Shown here: in pieces, positions 42,804 through 52,240 of the stretch
Layout of the letters: each line of letters starts with the position of its first letter
How positions within the stretch are numbered: the first letter of the stretch is position 1
Notes under the pieces: generated by a model
Told to the model about the DNA's origin: nothing
Database searches by the model: none
The model's input: the letters and a program-made list of their open reading frames with translations, nothing else
DNA from: Akkermansiaceae bacterium
Lineage (GTDB): Bacteria > Verrucomicrobiota > Verrucomicrobiia > Verrucomicrobiales > Akkermansiaceae
DNA: 64,000 nucleotides
NCBI GenBank assembly: GCA_028822935.1
Contig: JAPKCM010000012.1
Coordinates: 1-64,000 of the forward strand
Direction of reading: 5' to 3'
Translations under genes and position numbers: made by a program

Positions 42804-44473
42804 AACTCTTCCTTCTATGCTTCCTCTTAAGTGTCTGCGCCGCCTCCGCACAGATCGACGCTTTATTTAAAACCAGCGTCGGTGATTTCACCGTCCGTCT
42901 CGACCAGCACAACGCCCCTCTGGCAACCGCCAACTTTATGCTTCTCGCCGGCATTCCCGACGACAGCTGGGAAGAACAATCCGCTCTCGCCTTTCCGGCG
43001 GATCCAGAATTACTTTACGCCGAAGGTCGACTCGGGATCCCATACCGTCGGCTTGGTCGCCTCAAACTGAATGTTCTCCACCAAGAATCACAAGGACCAA
43101 GAGGCGTCGCTACCTATGTCGTTCGCCAAGGGCAATCAATTCTTGGCCGCACCAAGGACACCGCCAATGCGCAGGGAATCTTCGAGGATGTCTCAGGCAA
43201 AGGGATCGTCGAAATTCATCAAGAGCCCCTAACAAATAATTTCAGCATCCACATTAAGCACCAACGAAAGTGGTTGGATAACCGCCCGGGCTTTCGAGTC
43301 CTGAGAGATGCTCCCATGTATTTGAACATCCCGGTGACTCAGATCGACAATGGCCGACGCTTCTTTGCCGGAACGGTCACCAACGATCCTAACGAAACGG
43401 TGGGCTATCGTTTCCCCGATGAAATTGCTAAGAACCACCCCACCATTCCGCCTTGGGGTAACAACTTCAGCCAAGGCTGGGTCCTCGCGATGGACAACCA
43501 TCTGCGAAACGCCAACGGAAGCCGCTTTTTCATCACCGGCCTTCCCCTGCCAGGCGACTTCCTGCTCATGAAAGAGTGGAACAAGCGCTACACCGCATTC
43601 GGGCTGGTTCTCACGACTGGAGGAGGACGCAATGTCATCAATACCATCTTGGGACTCGGTGAACCGGACGGCACTCCAAGAACAGACGTCAACATTCAGT
43701 CCATCGAAATTAAGAGACTCTCTGACGGAGACCTGGGATTCTTTCCCCACCTGATCCAGGAACACCTTCCCGGTGAAACCAATTCCCTGCCACTTAGAAT
43801 TGAGAAGACCGAGTCAACTTTCGAGCTGATCACTCTGCTGACTCCGAAATCCCAGCGTATTTTCCTGACCTCCTCCGACTTGCAATCAGATCGGACGGTC
43901 TTTTTCTCTTCCATCTCTCCCTTCGACTTTGAAGAAAATCGCGTAGATCTTCTTCCCTTTGTCGAGCGGCAACCGAAGAGCTTTTTTGAAGCCTACTGGA
44001 CCCAAATTCCAGAATGGCCTTCCAAGGAATTTTCAGCCTCGGGAGCCCGCATTCAATGTCACAACCTTAACGAAAATGGATTAGCAAGCGGCTCAGTAGA
44101 ACTGACTTTTAACACCGTCCCTCAACCCAACCCGAACGAAATTCTCCCCTTCACCTCGGGAACCTTCCGCGTCATTCTCCCGGCTAAGACAATCCAATTT
44201 CCCGACGGAACCTCTACTTTCTTCCCTCAGATGAACAGCCTCGGCACCTTCACCTCGACTTATGAGGCCGACACCGACCCTTTTCGCGGAGTTATCTCAA
44301 TTATAGCTAGTCAGACAACCGCGGGCAGCCCGGCCACCTTCCCCTTCGAATTCTTTAATTTGAATTTTGATTACCGTCGCGGCACCGTCCTCGATCAAAG
44401 AATCAGCCGCTTTGCCGCCGCAAGCGACGCCACCGGCTACCAAATCGACGGAGTGTGGCAAAAAACGAACTAA
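42800..44473 (+). CDS. Exported diverged cyclophilin with a large insertion
   Basis: 557 aa. Signal peptide MKLFLLCFLLSVCAASA. It begins like a cyclophilin (FKTSVGDFTVRLDQHNAPLA), then carries about 120 residues of foreign beta-rich sequence, and resumes at about 165-290 with NGRRFFAGTV (in place of FHRVI), GWVLAMDNHLRNANGSRFFIT and YTAFGLVL. The C-terminal 250 residues match the plan of its neighbour's tail (GSVELTFN, GTFRVILPAKTI). The catalytic Arg may be in GRRFF. Probably a chaperone-like or reduced-activity isomerase. Overlaps the upstream gene by 4 bases; trmB follows after 2 bases. Confidence 0.7.
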   Translation: MKLFLLCFLLSVCAASAQIDALFKTSVGDFTVRLDQHNAPLATANFMLLAGIPDDSWEEQSALAFPADPELLYAEGRLGIPYRRLGRLKLNVLHQESQGPRGVATYVVRQGQSILGRTKDTANAQGIFEDVSGKGIVEIHQEPLTNNFSIHIKHQRKWLDNRPGFRVLRDAPMYLNIPVTQIDNGRRFFAGTVTNDPNETVGYRFPDEIAKNHPTIPPWGNNFSQGWVLAMDNHLRNANGSRFFITGLPLPGDFLLMKEWNKRYTAFGLVLTTGGGRNVINTILGLGEPDGTPRTDVNIQSIEIKRLSDGDLGFFPHLIQEHLPGETNSLPLRIEKTESTFELITLLTPKSQRIFLTSSDLQSDRTVFFSSISPFDFEENRVDLLPFVERQPKSFFEAYWTQIPEWPSKEFSASGARIQCHNLNENGLASGSVELTFNTVPQPNPNEILPFTSGTFRVILPAKTIQFPDGTSTFFPQMNSLGTFTSTYEADTDPFRGVISIIASQTTAGSPATFPFEFFNLNFDYRRGTVLDQRISRFAAASDATGYQIDGVWQKTN

Positions 44474-44475
44474 CA

Positions 44476-45096
44476 ATGGAATCCCCTAAAACGTTCACCC
44501 GCCCGCAGGAACCCAACGAGCTCATCCCGGAGGATTACTTTTGCGAACTCCCTCTCGCTGATCACTTTTTACAGGATGCGCCCTTGGAAATTGATCTGGG
44601 CTGCGGCGATGGTTCGTTCCTTCTCGCAATGGCTGAAAAACACCCCGAAAGGAACTTCATCGGGGTCGAGCGCCTTCTTGGACGAGTGAGAAAAGTGTGC
44701 CGAAAAGGAGACCGCATGGGGCTCACCAACTTACGCGTTCTCCGTCTTGAGAGCCTTTACACCCTTGAGTGGCTTCTCCCACCTGAGTCCGTGAGTCGAC
44801 TTCACCTTCTCTGCCCGGACCCTTGGCCGAAGGCGAAGCACCATCGCAGACGCCTCTTTCAGGAACCCTTCCTCAAAGCAGCCATGCGAATTCTTATTCC
44901 TGACGGTGAACTTCTCTTTAAAACAGATCACACGGAATACTTCGAGTGGTCCGAAGAGCAGCTCGATAACTTCCCGGCCCTGGAAAAAATGGCCTGGCCT
45001 GAAGATGCCTTCTTTTACCCAAAAACAGACTTCCAGCTCCAGTGGGAAGCCGAGGGCAAAACCTTGCAGGGACTACGGGCAAGGAAGCCTTCCTAA
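44476..45096 (+). CDS. trmB: tRNA (guanine-N7-)-methyltransferase
   Basis: 206 aa from ATG 44476. SAM-binding motif EIDLGCGDGSFLLAMAEKHP, then NFIGVERLLGRVRKVCRK, LRVLRLESLYTLEWLL, and the family signature LLCPDPWPKAKHHRRRLFQ with GELLFKTDHTEYFEW. It methylates G46 of the variable loop of tRNAs. Normal length. Convergent with the DUF502 gene, their stops overlapping. Confidence 0.94.
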   Translation: MESPKTFTRPQEPNELIPEDYFCELPLADHFLQDAPLEIDLGCGDGSFLLAMAEKHPERNFIGVERLLGRVRKVCRKGDRMGLTNLRVLRLESLYTLEWLLPPESVSRLHLLCPDPWPKAKHHRRRLFQEPFLKAAMRILIPDGELLFKTDHTEYFEWSEEQLDNFPALEKMAWPEDAFFYPKTDFQLQWEAEGKTLQGLRARKPS

Positions 45097-45812
45097 CTCG
45101 AATACGTTTCCAATTCTTCGTAGGATTCGGGAGCCACGAGACCCGCAGAAAGCACCATCTTCCCTGCCTCCTCCAGGGTCATATCGCTGTTGAAGACCTT
45201 GTCATCATCGATCAAAATCACGAATCCAGTCATGGGATTGGGCGAAGTGGGAATGAATACCGCAGTGGTGTCCTTCTTCGTTTGGGGATCACGAAAGTGT
45301 CCTGTGATGAATCCAATCATGCGGCAGCCCGGGCTAGGATACTCGACGTAGGCCACGCCTTTGAACTTTTTCGGTCCACCCAAGTTCTTCACGGCATCCA
45401 CGAACTGCTTGATGGTAGAGTAAATGAACCCAAAAAGAGGAACGCGGGTCATCGCGCCATCGATCCAGGCCACCATTCTTTTTCCCGGACGGTTCATTAC
45501 CGTCAGACCCATCAGAAAGAGAAGAACCAAGGGAATGAGCAGAGGCAAAAATGCATCCCCTGGAAAATATTCCACCTTCCAGGAATCCGGAGATGTATCG
45601 CCCACTCCTCTGAGAAAATTGAGCCCCTTCAGGACAAGATCGATAATCGCAAGGCCGATCCGATGAAGGAGCTTGAAGACCATCAAGATGATCCAGCCCG
45701 TTGCCAGAATTGGAATCACCGTCGCCATTCCAGCAAGGAATGGTTTCAGGACCTGACGGACGCGCGGGTGTTTCGACTCGACGGTTTCTCCAGTGACGGA
45801 CTCTTTTGACAT
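45093..45812 (-). CDS. DUF502 family membrane protein
   Basis: 239 aa from ATG 45812 (MSKESVTG...). Two transmembrane helices about residues 28-50 (FLAGMATVIPILATGWIIL) and 92-112 (FLPLLIPLVLLFLMGLTVM), followed by the DUF502 core: RVPLFGFIYSTIKQFVDAV, PGCRMIGFITGHF, TTAVFIPTSPNPMTGFVILI. Function unknown; plant homologues (LCV-like) sit in membranes. Divergent from glycogen synthase. Confidence 0.88.
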   Translation of the reverse strand: MSKESVTGETVESKHPRVRQVLKPFLAGMATVIPILATGWIILMVFKLLHRIGLAIIDLVLKGLNFLRGVGDTSPDSWKVEYFPGDAFLPLLIPLVLLFLMGLTVMNRPGKRMVAWIDGAMTRVPLFGFIYSTIKQFVDAVKNLGGPKKFKGVAYVEYPSPGCRMIGFITGHFRDPQTKKDTTAVFIPTSPNPMTGFVILIDDDKVFNSDMTLEEAGKMVLSAGLVAPESYEELETYSS

Positions 45813-45921
45813 CAGGAAAATAGAACGCTGGGAATCCCTTCCTGACAATCTTCTCTTTTCATTTCTCTTCCTTGTGAATGGGCACGGATCTTGTTACCCT
45901 TATGCCCTACACTTTTTTATC

Positions 45922-47421
45922 GTGCCCCCTAAATCCAGAAAGCCCCGCATTCTTGTTGTCACCCCGGAAATCACTTACCTTCCGGATGGCATGGGGAACT
46001 TGGCCCAGCGCCTTTCTGCAAAAGCCGGGGGAATGGCCGACGTTTCCGCTTCGCTCGTCAATGCCCTCCATGCACAAGGCGCAGATGTCCACGTAGCACT
46101 TCCTAATTTCCGCCGGATGTTCAATTTGGGGAGCCAAAGTGTCTTCAAGACGGAGTATGAAAAAGTGGATCGGAATCTGCCGGAACAACACATTCACCTC
46201 GCCCAGGATCGTATTTTCTTCCACCGCAACAGAGTCTACAGCGCGAAAGACAACCACAATATTGCCCTCGCCTTTCAACGCGAAGTCATCAACCACACGA
46301 TCCCTCAGGTCCGCCCGGACCTAATCCACTGCAATGACTGGATGACAGGCCTCATCCCTGCGGTTGCAAAGCGATACAATATCAAATCGCTTTTCACCCT
46401 TCACAACATTCACACCGAGAGAATCTCCCTTGCTAAAATTGAAGACCGGGGAATTGACGCCGCAGACTTCTGGAAGGAGTGCTACTATCTTCGCCCCCCT
46501 CACCACTACGAAGAGACTCGTGATCACAATCCTGTTGATCTCCTCACCACCGGCATCTTTGCCTCGGATCACGTGAACTCGGTGAGCCCGACATTCCTCT
46601 CGGAGATCGTCGACGGCAAACATTCGTTTGTCCCCAGCCACATCAATCACGAGCTTTGGCAAAAGTGTAATTCAGGGAATGCGAGCGGGATTCTAAACGC
46701 CCCCGATGCGAGCTTCAATCCACAGACAGACCCTCATCTGGAGCACCACTTCTCAGCAAAAGACCATTCCGAGGGAAAGGCCAAGAATAAAGCCGCCCTG
46801 CAGCACGCACTTGGGTTGAAGATCGACCCAAGTGCGCCCGTTTTACTTTGGCCCTCCCGACTTGATCCAGTGCAGAAGGGAACCGAGATCTTCAGCCACA
46901 TCATTCAACGTCTTACTGAGGAGCACTCAGATCTTCAGATCGCCATCGTGGCCAGCGGTGAATTCAAGAAAGACTTCCTCGAGATCATCGAAATACATCA
47001 ACTCCAAGGCCGCGTCGCGCTAGTCGACTTCACCGAACCCCTCTCACGTCTTGGCTACGCGGGATCTGATTTCATGATCATGCCATCCCGCTTCGAGCCT
47101 TGTGGCCTCCCGCAAATGGTCAGCCCCATGTATGGCACCCTCCCGGTCGCACATGATACGGGTGGTATTCATGATACCGTGGATCCGTTCAACTATGACC
47201 TTAATTCTGGAAACGGTTTCCTCTTTGGGCACTACACCTCTGATGGACTTCACTGGGCCATCACCGAAGCACTCAACTTCCACCGCCAGCCTGCTGAGGT
47301 CAAAGAGCACCATATCCGCCGTATCATGATTGATTCGATCAGCCGTTTCAATCATGAGAATACCGCTCGCGATTACATCAAGCTTTACGAGCAGATCCTC
47401 GGATGCCCAGTGACCGACTAA
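45922..47421 (+). CDS. glgA: Glycogen synthase (GT5)
   Basis: 499 aa from GTG 45922 (reads MPPKSRKPRILVVTPEI), chosen as the last start before conserved sequence; other upstream GTG/ATG starts are possible. Adds glucose from ADP- or UDP-glucose to glycogen. N-domain has AKAGGMADVSASLVNALHAQ with the K-x-G-G sugar-nucleotide site (here A-K-A-G-G), IHCNDWMTGLIP and LFTLHNIHTERIS. C-domain has LLWPSRLDPVQKGTEI and FMIMPSRFEPCGLPQMV with the catalytic Glu, then DTGGIHDTVDPF. The GT35 enzyme at 5.1 kb is its possible degradative counterpart. Confidence 0.88.
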   Translation: MPPKSRKPRILVVTPEITYLPDGMGNLAQRLSAKAGGMADVSASLVNALHAQGADVHVALPNFRRMFNLGSQSVFKTEYEKVDRNLPEQHIHLAQDRIFFHRNRVYSAKDNHNIALAFQREVINHTIPQVRPDLIHCNDWMTGLIPAVAKRYNIKSLFTLHNIHTERISLAKIEDRGIDAADFWKECYYLRPPHHYEETRDHNPVDLLTTGIFASDHVNSVSPTFLSEIVDGKHSFVPSHINHELWQKCNSGNASGILNAPDASFNPQTDPHLEHHFSAKDHSEGKAKNKAALQHALGLKIDPSAPVLLWPSRLDPVQKGTEIFSHIIQRLTEEHSDLQIAIVASGEFKKDFLEIIEIHQLQGRVALVDFTEPLSRLGYAGSDFMIMPSRFEPCGLPQMVSPMYGTLPVAHDTGGIHDTVDPFNYDLNSGNGFLFGHYTSDGLHWAITEALNFHRQPAEVKEHHIRRIMIDSISRFNHENTARDYIKLYEQILGCPVTD

Positions 47422-47482
47422 GCCGTCTATTTTTAGAGATGACGGACTCAGAGAATGATAAAATCATATCCCTGTCTCATCC

Positions 47483-50400
47483 ATGACTCGAATTTTACCA
47501 CTCGCTCTACCCCTTCTATGCCTGGGTTTTTTCTGGTGCAGCGATCAACAAGGGATTTCAGAGACGCCGCGCCAAGTTGAGAAATCCACGTTCTCCGCTC
47601 GATCTGAAAAGACGGATCCCACTCCGCCACCCTTCGCCAACGGAAAGCACTTTAGCGAGAGCCTGCGACCTCCGCTGCCGTTTTCTATTTCAGCTCGTCC
47701 CCTCACAGAGGATTTCTCGCCCCTCCCGTCGTTGGAAACTTTTCCAAGCCCCTCCCTATCCGGTCGAGCGCAAAAAATTTGGCAAAGCCTCCCTCCGGAA
47801 ACGTTTAGCGAACTCAGTAAACCTCAACTGGAATCGTTAGCAGATCTCCTTGAAACTCGCTTGGTAGAAAGCGATAAAGGAGCGCTGCCCTGGATTTGCC
47901 GGGATCGAACTACTCCCCGCGCAATGGCGACGGCCCTTCATCAGATCGAACAAGCCATCGCCCAAAATTCGGTGGGAATCCTTGCAACTCAATTTCTGGG
48001 TTCGGGTAAATGGACGAAAGTCGCGAGCGGAACTCCAAAGGCCAACAAACAGGGAAACCCGGTCACGGTCACATGGAGTATCGTTCCCGATGGCACTTCA
48101 GCTCCGGGCTTGGGAACGACCCCGTCCGCACCTTCCGATTTGCGAGCTTGGCTGAGCGGAATCTACGGTAACAATCCCTCCGGCATCCCCTCGGAACAAC
48201 CCTGGTTCCAGTTGGTGAGTCGCGTTTTCGAAGCGATGGAAGAGAACTCCGGGCTCAGCTTCGTTTACGAAGAAAACGACGACGGAGCATCCATCATCAC
48301 GAGCAATCAAGGTCAACTGGGACTCCGTGGTGACATCCGAATTTCTGCACGCGCCATCGATGGAAGCGGAAACCCCGACGACCAAAGCAATACTCTTGGA
48401 TTCGCCTATGCTCCGAATTTTGGCGACATCATTCTCGATTCCACCGATCCTTTTTACGACGACACTATTCTCAATTCAATTGGTTTTTTCAATGCGCTCA
48501 CTCATGAGTTGGGACACGCCTTGGGTCTTTCCCACGTCTGTCCTCTGAACGAGACCAAACTGATGGAGCCCCTGATCTCGAGAGCTTTCAGAGGCCCGCA
48601 ATATGACGAATTCTACTCGCTGCAACGTCAATACGGCGATGAGTTGGAAGGAGCATCTGGCGGAAATGACAACGATGCAGCGACGCGTGCAACCGCTCTT
48701 ACTCTCGACGCTGAAGGTTTCCTGGAGCGCGCTTGGCTCAGTATCGACGATAATAAGGACATCGACTACTATTCCTTCTCGGCGAAACGTTTGGATCAAA
48801 TTCAAGTCGCCGTGAATCCAGGATCGGAGAACTACGCCGAAGGCCCTGCAACGCAAAATTGCAACACCAGCGCAACCTTCAACGCTTCGTCCCAGCAAAA
48901 CCTCACAATCGACCTGTTAGATGTGAATGGTCGCACCATCCTGGCCTCCGCCGTCGCGGCAGAGATCGGAGAAATCGAAATCCTTTCGGGATACCAATTT
49001 GAAGCTGATGGCACCTACTTTCTTCGGGTCAACGGTGGGAACACGAACTCGTCGCAAATCTACACCCTTTTTCTGAATGTTTCCGGCGCCCCCGCCTTCC
49101 CGGAGATCAATTTAATCCGTCAGGATATCGTCGCCGAATCGGGAATTGTCAAAAACTCCCGTCTCGACGACGGAGAAACGATCAAAGTTCAACTTGAGCT
49201 TTCCAACACCGGTGAGGTGGCGACCACAAATTTCACCGCTAACCTTTCTGGCCCGGATGGCGTCACCTTTTTTCCATCTCAAATCGACCTGGAAGATATC
49301 CCTCTCAACGGAGCGCGCAACGCCGAGATCATCTTCGCCGTCGAGGGGGCTTGCGGCGTTGAGATTCCCATCACGGTAGAACTTCTCGATGAGAGCGGCT
49401 ATCGCAAGACCTTCACCCTCGATTACTTCGTCGGAGAATCGCTTAAAGCGACACTTCTCGCTGAAGGGTTCGAAGCATCAAGCAACCTGCCTGCAGGCTG
49501 GTCCGCCGGCACGACCGGTGACGGTATCGCGTGGCAGACTTCGACCGCCGAGAGGCAGTCTGGAACCCGTTCGCTCTTTGCCGAAGGAGCTCCCTCAAGA
49601 TCAACGTCCACTCTGACAAGCTCCCTGTTTACCCTCGGAAACTTTGGATCTACTCTCAGCTTCTTCCATCGCCACGACAGCGAAGAACGCTGGGACGGAG
49701 GAGTTTTGGAAGCTTCGCTCGACAGCGGCCCTTGGTTTGATCTTCCCGAACACAACGCCGTCTCCGTGGCCAGCGGCGACTACTCCGCCACAATGCGCAG
49801 ATCCGCCAACAACGACCTCGCAGGCCGGCGCGCTTGGACGGGCGATTCGGGAGGATTCATCGAGTCAATCTTTGACCTTCCTGCAGCATGGAGCGACCAG
49901 AGTATCCGTTTCCGCTGGATCCTTGCACACGATGCTTCCACCTCAGGCGGAGGCTGGTTTATCGACGATGTGACGCTCACAACAATTCAAAGCACTTGTG
50001 AGCCCCACCGTCCAGAGCTCGAAATCTTGCTATCTGAAACGACACTCAGTGAAGTGAGTCCAACTCTTGGCCTCTCCCTGCAACTCACCAGCGCCCTTCC
50101 TCTGCTAAACAAGGTCACCGTAAATCTCTCTCTCAGTGGGACCGGAGAAGCCGCTGATCTAGTCGGACTTGTTCCTTTGACGCTTCCTCCCGGAGAGACC
50201 GGGATTCTCGCCATCCTTACGCCAGTTGATGATTTACTGACCGAGGGAGAAGAATCCATTACCCTAACAATTCCAAATGACGCCGCGGAATTTGCTCCAG
50301 GGGCTCAATCCACCGCGACCTTAATCATTTCAGATCAGGAAACTTACCAGAGATGGGCTGATCACTTTTTCCCCACGACCCGCCCGTCAAATGAAGATAG

Positions 50401-50680
50401 CGATGGTGACGGGTGGAGCAATTTGGCAGAATATTTTTTAGCAACCGACCCTGCTAATCCCGCGATCGCTCCTTCGCTCGATATCTCCGTGACTGATGAG
50501 TCGACAACTCTCTCCTTTAGCCCCTCCCCCGATCGAAGCGATGCGGTACTGGGACTGGAGCAATCTCCCGACCTGCAAAACTGGTCTCCGGTTGGATTCA
50601 GGAGAACAATTCACGGCCTCAAGCTCCCTAGGGAATCTGTCGAAAATTTTCTCCGTCTCACTTTCTCCCTGAACCCGTGA
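47483..50680 (+). CDS. Large exported matrixin-like metalloprotease
   Basis: 1065 aa. Signal peptide about 1-18 (ending FFWCSDQQG, a possible lipoprotein Cys). Residues about 150-400 form a zinc protease: H341-E-L-G-H345-A-L-G-L-S-H351 (HExxHxxGxxH) and a Met-turn in TKLMEPLISR. After this come a pre-peptidase C-terminal-like domain (IDYYSFSAKRLDQIQVAVNP), a domain near 550-650 like CARDB, a MAM/jelly-roll-like segment (FEASSNLPAGWSAG...GWFIDDVTL), a Calx-beta-like segment (DDLLTEGEESITLTIPNDA), SNEDSDGDGWSNLAEYFLAT (calcium-binding EF-hand-like/type 3 repeat) and a short C-terminal beta tail. Probably surface or secreted, digesting proteins. Single gene. Confidence 0.85.
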   Translation: MTRILPLALPLLCLGFFWCSDQQGISETPRQVEKSTFSARSEKTDPTPPPFANGKHFSESLRPPLPFSISARPLTEDFSPLPSLETFPSPSLSGRAQKIWQSLPPETFSELSKPQLESLADLLETRLVESDKGALPWICRDRTTPRAMATALHQIEQAIAQNSVGILATQFLGSGKWTKVASGTPKANKQGNPVTVTWSIVPDGTSAPGLGTTPSAPSDLRAWLSGIYGNNPSGIPSEQPWFQLVSRVFEAMEENSGLSFVYEENDDGASIITSNQGQLGLRGDIRISARAIDGSGNPDDQSNTLGFAYAPNFGDIILDSTDPFYDDTILNSIGFFNALTHELGHALGLSHVCPLNETKLMEPLISRAFRGPQYDEFYSLQRQYGDELEGASGGNDNDAATRATALTLDAEGFLERAWLSIDDNKDIDYYSFSAKRLDQIQVAVNPGSENYAEGPATQNCNTSATFNASSQQNLTIDLLDVNGRTILASAVAAEIGEIEILSGYQFEADGTYFLRVNGGNTNSSQIYTLFLNVSGAPAFPEINLIRQDIVAESGIVKNSRLDDGETIKVQLELSNTGEVATTNFTANLSGPDGVTFFPSQIDLEDIPLNGARNAEIIFAVEGACGVEIPITVELLDESGYRKTFTLDYFVGESLKATLLAEGFEASSNLPAGWSAGTTGDGIAWQTSTAERQSGTRSLFAEGAPSRSTSTLTSSLFTLGNFGSTLSFFHRHDSEERWDGGVLEASLDSGPWFDLPEHNAVSVASGDYSATMRRSANNDLAGRRAWTGDSGGFIESIFDLPAAWSDQSIRFRWILAHDASTSGGGWFIDDVTLTTIQSTCEPHRPELEILLSETTLSEVSPTLGLSLQLTSALPLLNKVTVNLSLSGTGEAADLVGLVPLTLPPGETGILAILTPVDDLLTEGEESITLTIPNDAAEFAPGAQSTATLIISDQETYQRWADHFFPTTRPSNEDSDGDGWSNLAEYFLATDPANPAIAPSLDISVTDESTTLSFSPSPDRSDAVLGLEQSPDLQNWSPVGFRRTIHGLKLPRESVENFLRLTFSLNP

Positions 50681-50726
50681 GCGTTCCGCCTTTCTTCTTG
50701 AGGAGATTCCGCTAGATACTCCTCTC

Positions 50727-51020
50727 ATGACCACTGCCGATCTCGCCAGATCCGCCCAAGCCGATGATTCCCCACCTGCAGGAATCACATCGGCCCAAAA
50801 AGCTCTTTGGCTCGTCAAAGCCGGACGCTGGCACGATTCTCATGAACTTTGTAACGACATCCCCGGAACTGCCGGTTCATGGATCCACGCCTACCTCCAT
50901 CGGGAAGAAGGCGACCTTGGCAATGCCGCATACTGGTATCACCGTGCCGATAAAGATGTCCCCGACCAGAGCCTGTCCCTCGAAGACGAATGGGTTCAAA
51001 TCACCTCTGCTCTTTCCTGA
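50727..51020 (+). CDS. Small conserved protein, TPR-like
   Basis: 97 aa. Two or three helices with a TPR-like pattern: ALWLVKAGRWHDSHELCNDI, then SWIHAYLHREEGDLGNAAYW and YHRADKDVPDQSL. Similar short proteins are frequent next to housekeeping genes in proteobacteria and PVC bacteria, but the function is unknown. The stop overlaps the ATG of the rRNA methyltransferase (TGATG), so the two are co-translated. Confidence 0.65.
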   Translation: MTTADLARSAQADDSPPAGITSAQKALWLVKAGRWHDSHELCNDIPGTAGSWIHAYLHREEGDLGNAAYWYHRADKDVPDQSLSLEDEWVQITSALS

Positions 51021-52225
51021 TGAACAAACCCGATAAAAATGTGCGCCGTGCCGCCGTCTCAGCCCTACGCGCCTGGTCCAAGGGGCACGTCTACGCCGAC
51101 TCCCTCATTGAGCGGCACTCCGAACGCAATCACCTCTCATCAAAGGACCGTGCTTTTCTCCAAGCCATCCTCATGGCAGTCCTGAGACACCGAAGCCTTC
51201 TCGATCACTGGATCGGACGATTCAGAAAGGGCAAACTCGACCCCGAGGTCCGGGACATTCTGCGCGTCGGGTTTTGTCAACTCCTCATTCTCCACATTCC
51301 TGACCACGCCGCGATCAATGAAACAGTGAACTGCGCCCGCAAGCCGGTCCGCGGCCTCATCAATGCCGTCCTCCGCAAAGCAGCAACATCTCGGGCGCGC
51401 CTCTTGCGAGAAATGGGCGAGCTTGATCCAGTCACCCTTTATTCTCATCCCGGTTGGCTATTCAAACGATGGAAAAAGACCTACGGCAAGGATATGGCCA
51501 TCGCTCTCATGGACTGGAACAACCAGCCAGCCGAGACCTTCTATCGCCCGAACCTCCTCTCACCGCCCCCGGAAGGTGCTCCCGAACCAGAGAATGCTCG
51601 CGAAGCAATTTCATCGAGTTACTACTACATCACCGACCCCTCCACCGCTCGTGCCCCGGAGATGCTCGCTCCAAAACCCGGAGAGACCGTCCTCGACGCT
51701 TGCGCCGCTCCCGGAGGAAAGGCGATCCACATGGCGGGCCTGATGGAAAACAAGGGGCTCCTTGTTTGCACCGACTCGAACGAAAAACGGCTCCCTCGAC
51801 TCGAAGAAAATCTCACTCGTTGCCAGGTCGAGATTGCCGAAATGCACACCCATGACTGGCTGGAGAAAGCGCCCCCTGACTGGCTCAATCACTTTGATGC
51901 CATTCTCCTGGATGTCCCCTGCTCAAACACGGGCGTTTTGCGGCGCCGGGTCGATGCCCGTTGGCGGATCCAGCTCTCGGACATCACTGATCTCGTCGAG
52001 CTCCAGAGCAAGATTCTCGAAAATGCCATCCCTTGCCTCAAACCCGGCGGACGTCTTGTTTACTCCACCTGCTCGATCGATGCGGAAGAAAACAGCAAGC
52101 TTGTTCAACGTGTTGCGCAGGCCCATCCCCATCTCCTTCTCTCAGAAACTCATCAAAATCTCCCCTTTGTGGATCAGAGCGATGGAGCCTTCGCGGCCCT
52201 CCTTCTTGACCAACGGGAGATGTAA
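51020..52225 (+). CDS. rsmB: 16S rRNA (cytosine-C5) methyltransferase, RsmB-like
   Basis: 401 aa from ATG 51020 overlapping the upstream stop. N-terminal NusB-like helical RNA-binding domain (residues 10-150). C-terminal SAM domain: VLDACAAPGGKAIHMAGLM (motif I), LLDVPCSNTGVLRRRVDARW with the first catalytic Cys, and LVYSTCSIDAEEN with the second Cys that attacks C6 of the target base. It methylates C967 of 16S rRNA in E. coli. Full length. Confidence 0.9.
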   Translation: MNKPDKNVRRAAVSALRAWSKGHVYADSLIERHSERNHLSSKDRAFLQAILMAVLRHRSLLDHWIGRFRKGKLDPEVRDILRVGFCQLLILHIPDHAAINETVNCARKPVRGLINAVLRKAATSRARLLREMGELDPVTLYSHPGWLFKRWKKTYGKDMAIALMDWNNQPAETFYRPNLLSPPPEGAPEPENAREAISSSYYYITDPSTARAPEMLAPKPGETVLDACAAPGGKAIHMAGLMENKGLLVCTDSNEKRLPRLEENLTRCQVEIAEMHTHDWLEKAPPDWLNHFDAILLDVPCSNTGVLRRRVDARWRIQLSDITDLVELQSKILENAIPCLKPGGRLVYSTCSIDAEENSKLVQRVAQAHPHLLLSETHQNLPFVDQSDGAFAALLLDQREM

Positions 52226-52240
52226 ATTACTGTCCGTCTC

